From assembly GCF_036634175.1 (NCBI RefSeq), contig NZ_JAZIFX010000001.1, positions 806,001 to 870,000 on the forward strand: a stretch of 64,000 bases of DNA, read 5' to 3'. The notes below the pieces were generated by a model. It was not told the DNA's origin and did no database searches. It was given only the letters and a program-made list of their open reading frames with translations. A program made the translations under genes and the position numbers. The DNA comes from Streptomyces sp. P9-A2. Lineage in GTDB: Bacteria > Actinomycetota > Actinomycetes > Streptomycetales > Streptomycetaceae. Below, piece by piece: positions 63,059-64,000 of the stretch (position 1 is the first letter of the stretch; the number at the start of each line of letters is the position of its first letter).

Positions 63059-64000
63059 TCAGCCCTTGCGGGTCTTGATCTCCTCGGTGAGCTGCGGGAC
63101 GACGTCGAACAGGTCGCCGACGACGCCGTAGTCGACCAGGTCGAAGATCGGAGCCTCGGCGTCCTTGTTGACCGCCACGATCGTCTTCGAGGTCTGCATG
63201 CCCGCGCGGTGCTGGATCGCCCCGGAGATGCCGGAGGCGATGTACAGCTGCGGGGAGACGCTCTTGCCGGTCTGGCCGACCTGGCTGGTGTGCGGGTACC
63301 AGCCGGCGTCGACCGCGGCACGCGAGGCGCCCACGGCCGCGCCGAGGGAGTCGGCGAGCGCCTCGATGACCGCGAAGTTCTCCGCGCCGTTGACGCCACG
63401 GCCACCGGAGACCACGATCGCGGCCTCGGTCAGCTCGGGGCGGCCGGTCGACTCGCGCGGGGTGCGGCCGGTGACCTTGGTGCCCCTCGCCTGCTCGGAG
63501 AACGACACGGACAGGGCCTCGACCGCGCCGGCGGCCGGGGCGGTCTCCACGGCGGCCGAGTTCGGCTTGACCGTGATGACCGGGGTGCCCTTGGAGACAC
63601 GGGACTTGGTGGTGTAGGCGGCGGCGAACACCGACTGCGTGGCCACCGGGCCCTCGTCGCCGGCCTCGAGGTCGACGGCGTCGATGATGACGCCGGAGCC
63701 CAGGCGCAGCGCCAGACGGGCGGCGATCTCCTTGCCCTCGGCGGAGGAGGGGATGAGAACGGCGGCCGGGGAGACGGCCTCGTGGGCGGCCTGGAGGGCG
63801 TCCACCTTCGGTACGACCAGGTAGTCGGCGTACTCGGCGGCCTCGTGGGTCAGGACCTTCACCGCGCCGTGCTCGGCCAGGGCGGCGGCGGTGCCGGCGG
63901 CGCCGTTGCCCAGCGCGACGGCGACCGGCTCGCCGATGCGGCGGGCCAGCGTCAACAGCTCCAGGGTCGGCTTGCGGACGGCGCCGTCCGCGTGGTCGAC
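63059..64000 (-). CDS. etfA: electron transfer flavoprotein alpha subunit, 5' end outside window
   Basis: 313 of about 321 residues are visible; the frame runs off the right edge at VDHADGAVRKPTLELLTLARR, the segment that in this family follows a short start such as MAEVLVY. The N-terminal ETF domain and C-terminal FAD domain are intact: PELTEAAIVVSGGRGVNGAENF, GASRAAVDAGWYPHTSQVGQTGKSVSPQLYIASGISGAIQHRAGM, NKDAEAPIFDLVDYGVVGDLF. It shuttles electrons from acyl-CoA and other dehydrogenases to the quinone pool, as a dimer with EtfB, whose gene should lie beyond position 64000. Confidence 0.95.
   Translation of the reverse strand, partial: VDHADGAVRKPTLELLTLARRIGEPVAVALGNGAAGTAAALAEHGAVKVLTHEAAEYADYLVVPKVDALQAAHEAVSPAAVLIPSSAEGKEIAARLALRLGSGVIIDAVDLEAGDEGPVATQSVFAAAYTTKSRVSKGTPVITVKPNSAAVETAPAAGAVEALSVSFSEQARGTKVTGRTPRESTGRPELTEAAIVVSGGRGVNGAENFAVIEALADSLGAAVGASRAAVDAGWYPHTSQVGQTGKSVSPQLYIASGISGAIQHRAGMQTSKTIVAVNKDAEAPIFDLVDYGVVGDLFDVVPQLTEEIKTRKG

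Overview
The window is a Streptomyces-type actinomycete chromosome segment. Coding regions have very high GC and third positions that are almost always G or C. GTG starts are frequent. The families seen (DUF6643, DUF6332, SHOCT, class F sortase, PPOX/deazaflavin enzymes, a mycothiol-dependent isomerase, an Rv1733c-type membrane protein) are typical of streptomycetes. I found no rRNA, tRNA or CRISPR array. Gene names rest on reading the proteins by eye, without any database search.

Layout. 0-6.4 kb: the end of a GT1 glycosyltransferase, a stretch of gene debris, then a likely 3-hydroxybutyrate module (MHS/MFS permease, GAF-PucR regulator, SDR dehydrogenase). 6.4-14.8 kb: housekeeping and envelope genes (Nudix, apolipoprotein N-acyltransferase, PH-like membrane protein, Asp/Glu racemase, HpnB-like glycosyltransferase, double-TerD protein, DUF6643, MOSC). 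15-23 kb: a membrane protein, an unusual parallel beta-helix/AAA+ (CbxX-type) fusion, a polytopic membrane alpha/beta hydrolase, a DeoR regulator and a cysteine-synthase-like PLP enzyme. 23.3-27 kb: an RsbW-like ATPase, a SHOCT gene broken by a one-base frameshift, and just upstream of it a complete ISAzo13-type IS with matching 26-bp ends and a 3-bp target duplication. 27-36.8 kb: oxidoreductases, a ROK regulator overlapping an AlkB-like gene, an RlmG-like methyltransferase, a GH15 hydrolase, a PAP2 phosphatase and a Gfo/Idh oxidoreductase with a coupled small ORF. 36.9-43 kb: a CitAB/DcuSR-type two-component system divergent from a complete tctCBA tripartite tricarboxylate transporter. 43.2-46.3 kb: secreted polysaccharide enzymes, namely a CBM2 SGNH esterase behind a perfect CebR-type box and a GH5 mannanase with FnIII and CBM2. 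46.3-48.1 kb: a class F sortase and a highly repetitive acidic/lysine-rich surface protein. 48.6-57.5 kb: MFS transporter, frameshifted maleylpyruvate isomerase family gene, MarR, DUF6332, a LuxR fragment, TetR with a divergent deazaflavin-dependent nitroreductase, geranylgeranyl-reductase-type flavoprotein, M20 peptidase, and a P-loop kinase/Nudix fusion. 57.6-64 kb: ROK kinase divergent from a LacI regulator across a dyad operator, an HpcH/DUF6986-type aldolase, a secreted nuclease/phosphatase with seven REG repeats, and etfA, whose first codons lie past the window.

The most interesting leads are the beta-helix/AAA+ fusion, the sortase F/repeat-protein pair, the kinase/Nudix fusion, a 163-bp MITE-like insert beside the ROK gene, and signs of local decay (two frameshifted genes, one truncated regulator, two debris-rich gaps). 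I did not see a defence island, prophage or biosynthetic cluster.
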